DNA from: Actinoplanes sp. NBRC 103695
GTDB taxonomy: Bacteria; Actinomycetota; Actinomycetes; Mycobacteriales; Micromonosporaceae
Reading direction: 5' to 3'
Length of the DNA: 64,000 nt
NCBI RefSeq assembly: GCF_030269485.1
Contig: NZ_BSTL01000010.1
Location: 62,001 to 126,000, forward strand
Both the position numbers and the translations under genes were made by a program. The notes below the pieces were generated by a model. The model was not told where the DNA came from and searched no databases. It saw only the letters and a list, made by a program, of their open reading frames with translations. Shown here piece after piece: positions 9,041-16,743 of the stretch. The first letter of the stretch is position 1, and every line of letters starts with the position of its first letter.

Positions 9041-9478
9041 GATCACCTTGTGGTCGTCGTGCTGACGCGCCGCCACGTTGATCTTGCGAGGCTTGGCCTT
9101 CTCGGCGATGGGGATGCGCAACACCAGCACGCCGTTCTCGTACGCGGCGTCGATGCGCTCGGTGTCCAGGGCGTCGCCGAGGAACAGTTGCCGGGAGAAC
9201 ACCCCGAGCGGGCGTTCGGTGAGCTGCGCCGTGGCCTGCTCGCCCAGGTCGATCGGGCGTCGCTCGGCACGCACGGTGAGCACGTTGCGTTCCACGTCGA
9301 TGTCGATCGCGTCGGCGTCGACCCCGGGCAGGTCGAACGCGATCACGAACTCGTCGCCGTTGCGGAACGCGTCGACGGGCATCCCCGTCGGCCGCGACCA
9401 CGTCCCTGCGGTCGTGGCTCCGAACAGCTGCTGAGCGAGCCGGTTGACCTCGGTGAAGGGTTCGCTGCGCATCAACAT
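9032..9478 (-). CDS. Hsp20/alpha-crystallin small heat-shock protein (HSP18 type)
   Basis: 148-residue ATP-independent holdase chaperone. The alpha-crystallin domain spans about residues 35-140: PVDAFRNGDEFVIAFDLPGV, then DIDVERNVLTVRAERR, and the conserved C-terminal strand signature AAYENGVLVLRIPI (the A-x-x-x-N-G-V-L motif). The start at 9478 is preceded by an AGGAGG ribosome site. The divergent gene at 9592 encodes an HSP18-type regulator, and two RheA-like inverted repeats lie between them, so heat-inducible repression is likely. The family and role are established; the regulation here is inference from the operator sequence. Confidence 0.95.
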   Translation of the reverse strand: MLMRSEPFTEVNRLAQQLFGATTAGTWSRPTGMPVDAFRNGDEFVIAFDLPGVDADAIDIDVERNVLTVRAERRPIDLGEQATAQLTERPLGVFSRQLFLGDALDTERIDAAYENGVLVLRIPIAEKAKPRKINVAARQHDDHKVISS

Positions 9479-9536
9479 GATCCCACCTCCTGCTGACTCG
9501 ACTTGACAGTCAATGCGCGATACCGTCTTTCTAACA

Positions 9537-9555
9537 CGTCATCGTTGCGATGACA
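9537..9555. promoter_or_regulatory. RheA-type operator 1
   Basis: CGTCATC-N5-GATGACA matches the Streptomyces albus RheA site TGTCATC-N5-GATGACA, recalled from the hsp18 literature, with one mismatch. It lies between the divergent hsp20 and regulator genes. Confidence 0.75.
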
Positions 9556-9562
9556 AGCGGGA

Positions 9563-9581
9563 TGTCAACGAAACGATGACA
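9563..9581. promoter_or_regulatory. RheA-type operator 2
   Basis: TGTCAAC-N5-GATGACA matches the same site at 12 of 14 positions. Its centre is 26 bp from that of operator 1, and its right arm touches the AAGGGGA ribosome site of the regulator gene, so binding should repress both directions. Confidence 0.7.
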
Positions 9582-9591
9582 AGGGGATGTC

Positions 9592-10233
9592 GTGGATCTC
9601 AGTGCTGCCGTGGCTGCGCTCGCTGCCACCGCCGCGAGGTCGGGGCGTGACGTCCCCGGCGACACCGCGGTGAGTCCCGCCGAGTTGCTCGATGCCCTCG
9701 TGTTGCTGCGGCGGACGCAGAGCGAACTGGCGGACCTCGAGCCGGTCCTGATCGCCGCCGCCCGCGCCGCCGGGGTCTCCTGGCAGGCTCTGGCGCCCGC
9801 GTTGGGCGTCGCGAGCCGGCAGGCCGCCGAACGCCGCTACCTGCGCGGCGTCTCCGCCCCGACGGGGCAGCCGCCGGCGACCCGCGACGAACGGGTGCAG
9901 GCCGAGCGCGACCGCCGTGCCGGAAACCGGGCCGTCACCAGGTGGGCCAACGACAACACCTCCGACCTGCGCAGGCTGGCCGGGCAGGTCACCGCGCTGA
10001 CCGACCTCGACGAGGCGGCCGGCGAGGCGCTCACCCGGCTGCACGACGCGCTCGGCGACCCGGACGCCTCGGCGTTGCCCGCCCTGCTCGCCGCGGCCCA
10101 GCAGCACCTCCACCAGCATCCCGGCCTGGCCGGTCAGATCGACACCGTCACCGCCCGCACCGACCAGATCCGGCAGCGGCGCCCGCATCAGCCCGGCAAC
10201 ACCACCGGCGGCCGCGATGCCGCCGCGAAGTGA
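9592..10233 (+). CDS. HSP18-type transcriptional regulator (RheA-like role)
   Basis: 213 residues from a GTG at 9592 preceded by AAGGGGA. Residues 28-85 contain a helix-turn-helix, AAARAAGVSWQALAPALGVA followed by SRQAAERRYLR; the rest is helical and Ala/Gln-rich. The gene diverges from hsp20 and overlaps the operators, the arrangement of the RheA thermosensor repressor of hsp18 in Streptomyces. By position and operator match it is likely the repressor of hsp20 and of itself. Direct homology to RheA cannot be checked here; functional analogy is the safer claim. Confidence 0.7.
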   Translation: MDLSAAVAALAATAARSGRDVPGDTAVSPAELLDALVLLRRTQSELADLEPVLIAAARAAGVSWQALAPALGVASRQAAERRYLRGVSAPTGQPPATRDERVQAERDRRAGNRAVTRWANDNTSDLRRLAGQVTALTDLDEAAGEALTRLHDALGDPDASALPALLAAAQQHLHQHPGLAGQIDTVTARTDQIRQRRPHQPGNTTGGRDAAAK

Positions 10234-10401
10234 CGGCATCTGGCAGGCGGGAAGTCGCGTGGTCCGGTTGACGCGCCCGCGCGGCTGATCGTGCTCGGCG
10301 GAGGCGCGGCAGTGCGTCAGAAACGGCGAACGGCCCCTGCCCTGAGGGGGGAGGGACCGTAGACGGAGATGCCGGTGCGGCTTGCACCGCGGGGAGTGTG
10401 G

Positions 10402-10704
10402 TCAGGGGTGTTCGTGCTCCCGGTTGTGCCGGAGAGCTTCTTCGAGCTGGTCTTCGAGGATGATGATGCGGCAGGCCGACCCCATGTCGGTGCCCTGATC
10501 GCACAGTTCGCGGGCGCGGGCGGCGAGGCGGATCTGATAGCGGGAGTAACGGCGGTGCCCGCCCCCGGAACGGAACGGGTCGATCAGTTTCGCGTCCCCG
10601 AGCCGGCGCAGGAAATCCGGTGAGCAGCCGATGATCTCCGCGGCCCGGCCCATGGTGTAGGCGGGGTAGTCATCGTCGTCGAGCATGTCGTCGGGTTGAG
10701 CCAT
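10402..10704 (-). CDS. Short MerR-family (HspR-like) regulator
   Basis: 100 residues. The MerR winged helix occupies most of the protein: YTMGRAAEIIGCSPDFLRRL, then LIDPFRSGGGHRRYSRYQIR, followed by a short helix (IIILEDQLEEALRHNREHE) in place of an effector domain. Size and layout match HspR and other effector-less MerR proteins. It lies near the Hsp20/regulator module but points away from it, so a stress link is plausible, not shown. The ribosome site is GGAGGTGAC directly before the ATG. A 12-bp hairpin lies 17 nt upstream of the start. Confidence 0.85.
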   Translation of the reverse strand: MAQPDDMLDDDDYPAYTMGRAAEIIGCSPDFLRRLGDAKLIDPFRSGGGHRRYSRYQIRLAARARELCDQGTDMGSACRIIILEDQLEEALRHNREHEHP

Positions 10705-10720
10705 GTCACCTCCAGAACGA

Positions 10721-10751
10721 GGGCCCCGGCGCTGTAGAAGCGCCGGGGCCC
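10721..10751 (-). terminator. 12-bp GC-rich hairpin before the MerR gene
   Basis: GGGCCCCGGCGC (10721-10732) pairs with GCGCCGGGGCCC (10740-10751). On the minus strand it precedes the MerR ribosome site by a few bases, so it is either an upstream terminator or a leader structure. Confidence 0.5.
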
Positions 10752-11269
10752 AAGGGTTACGGGACTAAATACACCATCTGCCGACAGGTTCGTCGGATTG
10801 TCGTATCCACACCAGCCCTGTACCAGGGATTCGGGTGCGAGGACCGCATAAGCGTGACCGGAGACCACCTCTCGTTCGATGGAAACTGCGGTGTCCGCGC
10901 CTGACCCAGCAATGCGGCCGGCGGCGGGCGATCCAACGGTGTAAGACCCTCCCTTTCCTCTGACTTCCTCTGTCTCTTACCTCGTGCTGTCCGCCGGTGC
11001 CGGAACCCCACGCGACTTCTTGGCCCCGAACACGTGCGACGAACTTCTCTTACCTGCGGCGAAGCCCCGAAGCTGACATCGGCCTCGCCACCTGGTGCTG
11101 GGAAACTTGGTGCTGCAAAACGTGAGCCGGGTCGGTGTCGGTCCAGCTCCTTCGCCCGGTCCGGGCGGTATCTCCGTCTGCGTCTTTATCGTTGCTTCGC
11201 TCTCGACCAGAAGAACGTTAACCGACGACGGCGAGCATGTCTAGTAACTCGGACATAGATTTTCTGGGG
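10752..11269. other. Intergenic region, no gene supported
   Basis: About 520 bases. An AGGTAAGAGA motif occurs twice on the minus strand (complement near 10973 and 11046). No domain-bearing frame was found. Confidence 0.4.
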
Positions 11270-12001
11270 TCACTCCATGAGGTCGCGGGCGGACAGATCG
11301 TTGACCGAGCCACCGCCGACGAGCCGCAGCGTCACCGTCGTGGTGTTGCTGCTGGACTCCTCCAGCCCTTCCGGATACCAGGCGATGAAGTAGCCGTCAC
11401 GCACCGAGGCGTGCACCACGCGACCGGCGGGCCGGACGGTGATGTCGACGCCCGCGACCTCCGAGCCGACCCGCCCGGCCATCAGGCGGACATAGCCTTC
11501 GTCGGTGCGCAGCTGCGACCAGGCGTGCAGCTCGACCCCCTTGGCGTCGAGGTCGGCGGCGATGGCGTCGGCGGCGTAGATGCTGGACTCCAGCACCCGG
11601 CCGTCGGCGTCCCGGAAGCAGGTCAGGCTGTACTCGGCCGTGCGGACGTTGGCGTAGGCGTACTTCCCGCGCGTTTCCGCGATGGTGACGCGGCTGCCGG
11701 ACGCGCACTTCCCGGCGATCTCCTGGGCCTCGGCGGCGGGGAGTGGGCTGGGGCTCGCCGTCCACGACGCGTACGCGCGGCCGGTGCCGAGACCGTTCAC
11801 GGTGACGAGGGCGACGGCGGCGACGGCCAAAGCCGCTCCCGCCAGGACGAGACGGGGCCGCCGGCGGTGCACGGGCCGCGCCGCGGGGGTGGGACCGCTG
11901 CGCAGGACTTCGTCGAGCAGGTTCTGGGCGCGCGGCTGCGCGACGCGGCTGGGGACGGGCTCGGCCGCGCGGCGGAGCGCCTGGTCGAGGTCAGAATTCA
12001 T
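11270..12001 (-). CDS. Single-pass membrane protein coupled to an ECF sigma factor
   Basis: 243 residues: cytosolic N-terminus of about 48 residues (LDQALRRAAEPVPSRV), one membrane helix (LVLAGAALAVAAVALVTVNG), then an extracytoplasmic domain with two Cys (GKCASG, LTCFRD) and RLMAGRVGSEVAGVDITVR near the end. Its start overlaps the stop of the sigma factor by ATGA, so the two are translated together. By position it is probably the anti-sigma factor or a sigma-controlled membrane sensor, although no canonical zinc anti-sigma motif (HxxxCxxC) is present. Confidence 0.7.
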   Translation of the reverse strand: MNSDLDQALRRAAEPVPSRVAQPRAQNLLDEVLRSGPTPAARPVHRRRPRLVLAGAALAVAAVALVTVNGLGTGRAYASWTASPSPLPAAEAQEIAGKCASGSRVTIAETRGKYAYANVRTAEYSLTCFRDADGRVLESSIYAADAIAADLDAKGVELHAWSQLRTDEGYVRLMAGRVGSEVAGVDITVRPAGRVVHASVRDGYFIAWYPEGLEESSSNTTTVTLRLVGGGSVNDLSARDLME

Positions 12002-12534
12002 GTCGTGGCTCCGGTCGTGGTGGGGTGGGCGGTGGGGTGCGGGCGGAGCAGTTGGTGCAGGCGGCGGCGTGCGCGCAGCAGGCGCAGGCTGAACGCGGGC
12101 CGGGAGATGCCGAGCAGGCGGGCCGCCTGCGTCCCGGTCAGGCCTTCGAACACGGTGAGCGTGAGTACCTCCTGGTCGGCGGCGGACAGCTGATGCCAGG
12201 AGCGCACCAGGTCGACGCGGGCGGCCACCGAGTCGGCCTCGGCGCCGCCGGCGTCACCCGGCTCCCGCAGGATGCGCAGCGCCAGGCTCTGCTGCCGTTG
12301 CTGGCTGCGGTTCCGGTTGCGCAGCACGTTGTGCGCGGCGGTGAACAGCCAGGCGCGGGCGTCGTCGAGCGGGTCCGGCACGTCGTCGAAGCGACGCCAG
12401 GCGGTGAGGAACACCTCGGCCACCACGTCGTCGGCGATGGCGAACGGTGTCCGGCGTTCGACGAAGCACAGCAGGTCGTCGTACGCCGCCACGAACAGCT
12501 CGCGGAAGGCGTTCTCGGCGTCCGGTCTTCTCAT
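11998..12534 (-). CDS. ECF-type RNA polymerase sigma factor
   Basis: 178 residues from the ATG at 12534. Region 2 is seen in ELFVAAYDDLLCFVERRT, then DDVVAEVFLTAWRRFDDVPD and ARAWLFTAAHNVLRNRNRSQ; region 4 in LSAADQEVLTLTVFEGLTGT, then QAARLLGISRPAFSLRLLRA. Stop and start overlaps of 4 nt join it to the acyltransferase upstream and the membrane protein downstream, giving a three-gene operon. It should direct RNA polymerase to its own regulon when released by the membrane partner. Confidence 0.93.
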   Translation of the reverse strand: MRRPDAENAFRELFVAAYDDLLCFVERRTPFAIADDVVAEVFLTAWRRFDDVPDPLDDARAWLFTAAHNVLRNRNRSQQRQQSLALRILREPGDAGGAEADSVAARVDLVRSWHQLSAADQEVLTLTVFEGLTGTQAARLLGISRPAFSLRLLRARRRLHQLLRPHPTAHPTTTGATT

Positions 12535-13622
12535 ACACCCCTCATGTGCAGCGCGGGCCCGCCTGCTACATGTCGTTGCCGGCGTCCTCGCAGGGCAGCG
12601 TCCACCATCGGCGCCAGTGGCCGCTCGACGAAGCGGTGGATCAGCCAGGCGGTGGCCAGCAGGATCAGCACAGCGCCGGCGGCCAGGACCCCGGCGTCCC
12701 ATCCGGTTTCGCCCCGCACGGTCCGGATCAGGCTGTATCCGATCCGCTGGTGCAGGAGATAGAAGGGGTACGTCAGGGCGCCGGCCGTTCCCAGCCACCG
12801 CAGGCGCAAGTTGTCGGTCGCGCCGAGGGCGATGGCGAGCAGGATCACGTACGCGACGGTCAACATGATCAACGCCGGCCACACCGGCACCGCGAAGCCG
12901 GGCCGCAGATCGAGCACGCGCGCCTCCACCCGCTGCAAGCTGACCAGATAGCAGCCGGCCAGCAGCAGCCACAGCCACGGGTCGCGGCGGTTGCGGCGCA
13001 GCAGGAACATCGTCATCCCGGCGATGAAGTACGGCGCGAAGCCTGGCATCACGACCTCGCCCAGCAGCGCGCCGGGGAACAACGGCATCGCCAGGGCGGC
13101 CACCAGCCAGCCGGCCCCGAAGATCTTCACCCGGCGGTCGGTCAGCCCGCCGGCGAGCAGGCACGCGACGATCAGGTAGAAGCGGAACTCGTACCAGAGC
13201 GTCCAGTACACGGTGTCCGCCAGCGGCCTGTTCAGCGGCTCGGCCAGCATGGTCAGGTTGACCAGCACGTCGGTGCCCTCGGCCACCCGGGCGAACGGCA
13301 GCCCGCCGCTGATCGGCAGCAGCCCGGCCACGACGGTGGTCAGCAGCACGCACACCCAGAAGGCCGGGTAGAGCCGCGCGGCACGGGAGGCGAAGAACTC
13401 GCGGACCGTCCGGTTCCAGGCGCTCATCATGATCACGAATCCGCTGATCAGGAAGAACGTCTCCACCCCGAGGAAGCCGTAGATCAGCACCGGCGCGGCG
13501 TCCGGCATGTTGTACGCCGGCGGGTGCACCCCGTCCAGCCGCCACGAGACCCCGTAATGGAATCCGGCCACCGCCAGGGCGCAGACCAGACGCAACCCGT
13601 CGAGCGCGCGCAATCTCTTCAC
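12531..13622 (-). CDS. Membrane acyltransferase (acyltransferase-3 family)
   Basis: 363 residues with about ten hydrophobic helices. The N-terminal RALDGLRLVCALAVAGFHYG and GFLGVETFFLISGFVI match the conserved start of acyltransferase-3/OafA-like enzymes, including the 'R.lDglR' Arg and the G-V-E-x-F-F-x-I-S-G-F motif. Such enzymes O-acylate surface glycans or secondary metabolites at the membrane. First gene of an operon with an ECF sigma factor and a membrane partner, which suggests an envelope-stress role (inference). Typical family length. Confidence 0.92.
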   Translation of the reverse strand: MKRLRALDGLRLVCALAVAGFHYGVSWRLDGVHPPAYNMPDAAPVLIYGFLGVETFFLISGFVIMMSAWNRTVREFFASRAARLYPAFWVCVLLTTVVAGLLPISGGLPFARVAEGTDVLVNLTMLAEPLNRPLADTVYWTLWYEFRFYLIVACLLAGGLTDRRVKIFGAGWLVAALAMPLFPGALLGEVVMPGFAPYFIAGMTMFLLRRNRRDPWLWLLLAGCYLVSLQRVEARVLDLRPGFAVPVWPALIMLTVAYVILLAIALGATDNLRLRWLGTAGALTYPFYLLHQRIGYSLIRTVRGETGWDAGVLAAGAVLILLATAWLIHRFVERPLAPMVDAALRGRRQRHVAGGPALHMRGV

Positions 13623-13660
13623 GAGGCCTTCATGTGCGGCGGGACACGTGGTGCTACCTC

Positions 13661-13753
13661 ATGTCGGGTGCCCGAATGTCGATCGGGCGGAGCGTGGTGA
13701 AGAGCGCCGGCCTGATCGTGGTGCTGGCGCTGCTCTGGCACCGACGCCGATGA
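13661..13753 (+). CDS. Possible 30-residue single-helix membrane peptide
   Basis: An ATG frame encodes 30 residues with one hydrophobic helix (SAGLIVVLALLW) between basic ends. It diverges from the acyltransferase gene. No good ribosome site precedes it, so expression is doubtful. Confidence 0.25.
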   Translation: MSGARMSIGRSVVKSAGLIVVLALLWHRRR

Positions 13754-13769
13754 GCTGCTACGCCGCGAT

Positions 13770-13805
13770 CAGCCCGCTGGTCAGCCCGCTGGCCAGCCCG
13801 CCGGT
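13770..13805. repeat. Three tandem 12-bp repeats
   Basis: CAGCCCGCTGGT, CAGCCCGCTGGC and CAGCCCGCCGGT follow each other directly and end at the stop codon of the nuclease/phosphatase-like gene. Confidence 0.6.
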
Positions 13806-14917
13806 CAGTCCAGCGCGATGTCCGCGTAGATGGCGGCATGGTCCGAGCCGGCGTGCACCGCCGCGGTCATCGTGTCGTAGATCGGCCACAGCCTGCCGCG
13901 CTTGCCGCCCCACACCCCGCGGCGATGGATGCCGCCGCCGGTGGCCGCGGCGAACAGCGGCGGGCTGAGCAGGACGTAGTCGAGCTTGTTGCGGGCAGTG
14001 CAGTATCCGTAGGTGCCGGGGCGGCCGTCGTCGTCGAAGCCCGGGTGGGTGCTGATGTCGCGCAGGTCGGTGCCGGTGAGCAGGGGCGCGAGCGGCTCGC
14101 TGTCCGGGGTGTCGTTCAGGTCGCCGACCACGGCGACGTGCGTCAGCCCGTCGGCGACCAGCTCACGGTAGATGTCCGCCACCCGGACGGCCTGGCGGCG
14201 GCGGGTCGCGTCGGACGCGAGCTTTCCGCCGTACCCCTTGCTCTTGAAGTGGTTGACCAAGATCGCCACGGGCACGCCGCGCGGGGTGCGGAAGACGAAC
14301 TCGGCGCAGTCGCGGCTGAAGATCCGGCCGCGCGCGTCGGTGTCGTCCACGTGGCTGACCTGGCGGATCAGCGGGTAGCCGGGGCCGGACAGCACGCCGA
14401 CGTCGATGCCGCGCTCGTCGTTGCCGTCGACCACCATGACGTGCGGGTAACGCGGCCGGCCCTCGGCGATCACCCCGGCGTCGGCGAACCGCTTGAGCGC
14501 GATCCGGCTCTCCGCCTCGATCACCCCGACGATGTCGCCGCCCACGTCGTCCAGCACCCGCGCGGTGTTGGTCAGCGCCAGCTCGTCGACCCGGTCGGTG
14601 GTCAGCTCCACCCAGCCGATCCAGGAAGCGCGACCGTCCGCGATGACCGTGACCCGGCCGTCACGGGACCGGCGGAGCAGCCGGCCGCGGTTCTGCCGCA
14701 GCCGCGCGAACTTCGCCGTGTCCCCGTTACGGAGACCCAGTTTGCGCAGCTCACGCAGGATCTCGTGCTTGATCGGGTCGGTGTAGGCGGTTTCCTCGAG
14801 CAGGGTGCAGACCCTCTGGTACGCCTCGAGCACCGGCCGCCCGGCCGCCCAGGTCGCCTGGTCGAGGGCGCGCGCCCGGTTGAACAGGTTCTCCACGTTG
14901 TACGCGGCGATCCGCAT
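13805..14917 (-). CDS. Endonuclease/exonuclease/phosphatase-family protein
   Basis: 370 residues. Family signatures: MRIAAYNVENLF at the N-terminus (metal-ligand Asn), DIVGVIEAES (metal-binding Glu), VAILVNHFKSKGYGG (catalytic-site HFKS), VAVVGDLNDTPDSEPL (the G-D-x-N-D motif) and SDHAAIYADI (catalytic His). All the core catalytic residues are present, so a Mg2+-dependent phosphodiesterase is expected. No signal peptide, so probably cytosolic. Substrate unknown. It is 27 bp downstream of the GH43 gene on the same strand, but no shared function is evident. Confidence 0.9.
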   Translation of the reverse strand: MRIAAYNVENLFNRARALDQATWAAGRPVLEAYQRVCTLLEETAYTDPIKHEILRELRKLGLRNGDTAKFARLRQNRGRLLRRSRDGRVTVIADGRASWIGWVELTTDRVDELALTNTARVLDDVGGDIVGVIEAESRIALKRFADAGVIAEGRPRYPHVMVVDGNDERGIDVGVLSGPGYPLIRQVSHVDDTDARGRIFSRDCAEFVFRTPRGVPVAILVNHFKSKGYGGKLASDATRRRQAVRVADIYRELVADGLTHVAVVGDLNDTPDSEPLAPLLTGTDLRDISTHPGFDDDGRPGTYGYCTARNKLDYVLLSPPLFAAATGGGIHRRGVWGGKRGRLWPIYDTMTAAVHAGSDHAAIYADIALD

Positions 14918-14944
14918 GTGTCCATTGTCGCAGCGGTGATCGGC

Positions 14945-15895
14945 TCAGTACACGTACGGCCAGCCCGCCGAGTCGTAGGCGACCAGGTTGATGCCGAGCA
15001 ACGCCTGCCCGTTGTCGGCGTAGTAGTGGTAGAACAGCGCGTCTGAGTCCGCGTCGGCCAGTACCGCCTGGTGCCCCGGACCGTGGATGCTGCCGTGACC
15101 CGCGAGCATCTCGGTCCCGCCGCCCGAGGTCATCGCCGTGCCGCTGCGGTCCACATAGGGCCCGGTGACGCTCGCCGACCGGCCCACCGTCACCCGGTAC
15201 GTGCTGGACGCGCCCCGGCAGCACAGGTCGAACGACACCCACAGGTAGTAGTAGGCGCCCCGGCGCACGATGACCGGCGCCTCGATCGCCCCGCCGTTGC
15301 GGCCGGCGATCGCCCGCACGGTGGAGTCCGACCGCTTGCCGGTGGCCGGGTCCAGCGCGACCAGCTTGATCCCCGACCAGAACGAGCCGAAGCTGAGCCA
15401 CCAGCGCCCGCTCGCGTCGACGACCAGGTTCGGGTCGATCGCGTTGAAGTTGTCGCTGGTCCGCGACTCGATCACCAGGCCCTGGTTCGTCCAGCTGCCG
15501 GCCGCCCCGGTGCTGCTGGTGGCCAGGAAGATCGCCGACCGGTTCGAGCCGAACGTCGAGGCCGAGTAGTACATCAGGTAGCGGCCGCCCTGATAGGACA
15601 GATCCGGCGCCCACAGATTCCGGCTCCCACCGGTGTAGGTGGTGGTCCAGGGCGCGCCGTTGGGAAAGGCCTGCCCGGCGTTGCGGAACGCGGTCCGGTC
15701 GCTGGACGTCTTCAGGGTGATGTTGTCACCGGTGTGCGCCACCAGATAGCTGCCGTCCGGCCGCTTGACCACGGTCGGGTCGTGCACCCCCACGTCTCCC
15801 GTGACCCGCCCGGGATGGGGGTAGGCGGCGCCGCCGGTGGCGACGAGAACGACGAGGGCAACCACGACGACGGCGACTTTCCGGAGGACGGCCAT
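14945..15895 (-). CDS. Secreted GH43 endo-1,5-alpha-L-arabinanase
   Basis: 316 residues from the ATG at 15895 (an ATG at 15919 would add eight). The signal peptide is MAVLRKVAVVVVALVVLV. The mature domain is a five-bladed GH43 propeller: VHDPTVVKRPDGSYLVAHTG with Asp39 as general base, NAIDPNLVVDASGRWWLSFG with Asp154 as pKa modulator, and GGAIEAPVIVRRGAYYYLWV with Glu205 as general acid. ARNLWAPDL-like and HGPGHQAVL motifs fit subfamily 5-type arabinanases, which cut alpha-1,5 bonds of plant arabinan. No carbohydrate-binding module is seen. Length is normal for a single-domain enzyme. Confidence 0.9.
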   Translation of the reverse strand: MAVLRKVAVVVVALVVLVATGGAAYPHPGRVTGDVGVHDPTVVKRPDGSYLVAHTGDNITLKTSSDRTAFRNAGQAFPNGAPWTTTYTGGSRNLWAPDLSYQGGRYLMYYSASTFGSNRSAIFLATSSTGAAGSWTNQGLVIESRTSDNFNAIDPNLVVDASGRWWLSFGSFWSGIKLVALDPATGKRSDSTVRAIAGRNGGAIEAPVIVRRGAYYYLWVSFDLCCRGASSTYRVTVGRSASVTGPYVDRSGTAMTSGGGTEMLAGHGSIHGPGHQAVLADADSDALFYHYYADNGQALLGINLVAYDSAGWPYVY

Positions 15896-15987
15896 GCCCT
15901 CGATCGTGTGCGCACGCATTGATGACGGTCAAGGTGTTGCCATTGTTTGTATAGCGAGGTTGCTTTCCTGAAATTAAAGTTTACGAA

Positions 15988-16464
15988 TCACCAGGTGTGG
16001 TTCTTGAACCACGAGCGGGCCGCGCGGGTGTTCAGCAGCATCAGGTAGAAGGCGGGCTGGACCAGGGCGATCAGCACCGTCGGATCCTGCGCCACCCAGG
16101 TCCCGGCGGCGATCGCGGCCACCGTCAGCAGGAGCAACGTCATCAGCAGGACACGGGCCCACTGGCGGCCGAGCTGCAGCCGGCGGCCGAACCAGATGGT
16201 GATCAGGCCGAGCACGGCGAGCACCGCAACAGTGGTCACGGTCGCCACCAGTTGCTCGTCCTGGCTGATCTGGATCCGGCTGGTGTCCAGATGGTCCAGC
16301 CCGCCGGTGGCGGCCAGCAGCCCGGCGCCCGCGGCGGTGAGCAGGTAGATCGCGCCACCCAGGTAGTGGAGGATCGCGATGAAGTGCACGCTGACCGGGG
16401 CCGAGCGATGCGCGGGGGGCTGCTGCTGCACGTACATGGGGTGCGGCGCGTATCCGTAGGTCAT
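15988..16464 (-). CDS. Small polytopic membrane protein
   Basis: 158 residues from the ATG at 16464. A Pro/Gln/Tyr-rich cytosolic head (TYGYAPHPMYVQQQPP) is followed by four hydrophobic helices around residues 27-51, 72-92, 105-121 and 128-144, ending in a basic tail (ARSWFKNHTW). It is similar in shape to small actinobacterial integral membrane proteins of unknown function. It diverges from the Y RNA/Ro60 locus. Confidence 0.65.
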   Translation of the reverse strand: MTYGYAPHPMYVQQQPPAHRSAPVSVHFIAILHYLGGAIYLLTAAGAGLLAATGGLDHLDTSRIQISQDEQLVATVTTVAVLAVLGLITIWFGRRLQLGRQWARVLLMTLLLLTVAAIAAGTWVAQDPTVLIALVQPAFYLMLLNTRAARSWFKNHTW

Positions 16465-16528
16465 GGTCAACAGCCTGGCGGACCGCGGGACAGGGCGAAT
16501 CCCGGAAACGTGCCACGACCTAAATGCG

Positions 16529-16557
16529 TTGCCTCGGATGATCGGCGCTCGTACGGT
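16529..16557 (+). promoter_or_regulatory. Predicted promoter of the Y RNA
   Basis: TTGCCT (16529-16534), a 17-bp spacer, and TACGGT (16552-16557), which fits the actinobacterial TANNNT -10 form. The expected start of transcription is about 16562-16565, at the foot of the first Y-RNA stem. Confidence 0.5.
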
Positions 16558-16559
16558 TT

Positions 16560-16701
16560 GGATGCCCGGTGCGCAGGTGACGGTTACTTCCGCTGATAAC
16601 GGGGTGGTCGCGGGTTCGAGTCCCGCCGGCGGCACTCGTGCCGCCGTAGCTCAGGGGATAGAGCGCCTTTGTTCCGTCACCGATTCTGATCTCGGGCATT
16701 T
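16560..16701 (+). ncRNA. yrlA: YrlA-type bacterial Y RNA with a permuted tRNA-like module
   Basis: The two ends pair: 16560-16568 with 16693-16701 (9 bp, two G-T pairs) and GGTGACGG (16576-16583) with CCGTCACC (16674-16681). Inside lies a circularly permuted tRNA: an anticodon-like hairpin (stem 16588-16592/16600-16604, 7-nt loop), a T arm GCGGG-TTCGAGT-CCCGC (16610-16626), an acceptor-like stem CGGCGGCA/TGCCGCCG closed by a CTCG tetraloop (16627-16646), and a D arm GCTC/GAGC (16649-16664) with GGGG in its loop. Bacterial Y RNAs of the YrlA class are known to mimic tRNA and to be encoded beside Ro60; here the Ro60 gene starts 43 bp downstream. The terminal stem would bind Ro60. It is not a tRNA gene, since the 3' half precedes the 5' half. 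Confidence 0.88.
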
Positions 16702-16725
16702 CTCATTCTCACGTCTCATTCTCAC
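16701..16725 (+). repeat. Tandem 12-bp repeat between Y RNA and Ro60
   Basis: TCTCATTCTCAC occurs twice (16701-16712, 16714-16725) with one base between, immediately after the Y-RNA stem and before the GGAGGG ribosome site (16729-16734). Confidence 0.7.
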
Positions 16726-16743
16726 CGTGGAGGGCGGCCGACC

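Noticed and set aside
10757..11011. Small basic protein upstream of the MerR gene
   Set aside because: No domain, no ribosome site, and it runs through a likely leader region.
12447..13700. Plus-strand open frame opposite the acyltransferase
   Set aside because: Gln/His/Arg-rich antisense of a clear membrane enzyme.
16575..16670. Two broken tRNA genes in tandem, or an integration attachment site
   Set aside because: The pieces fold together as one closed permuted molecule with extra pairing stems, and lie directly before a Ro60 gene, so a Y RNA explains all of it.
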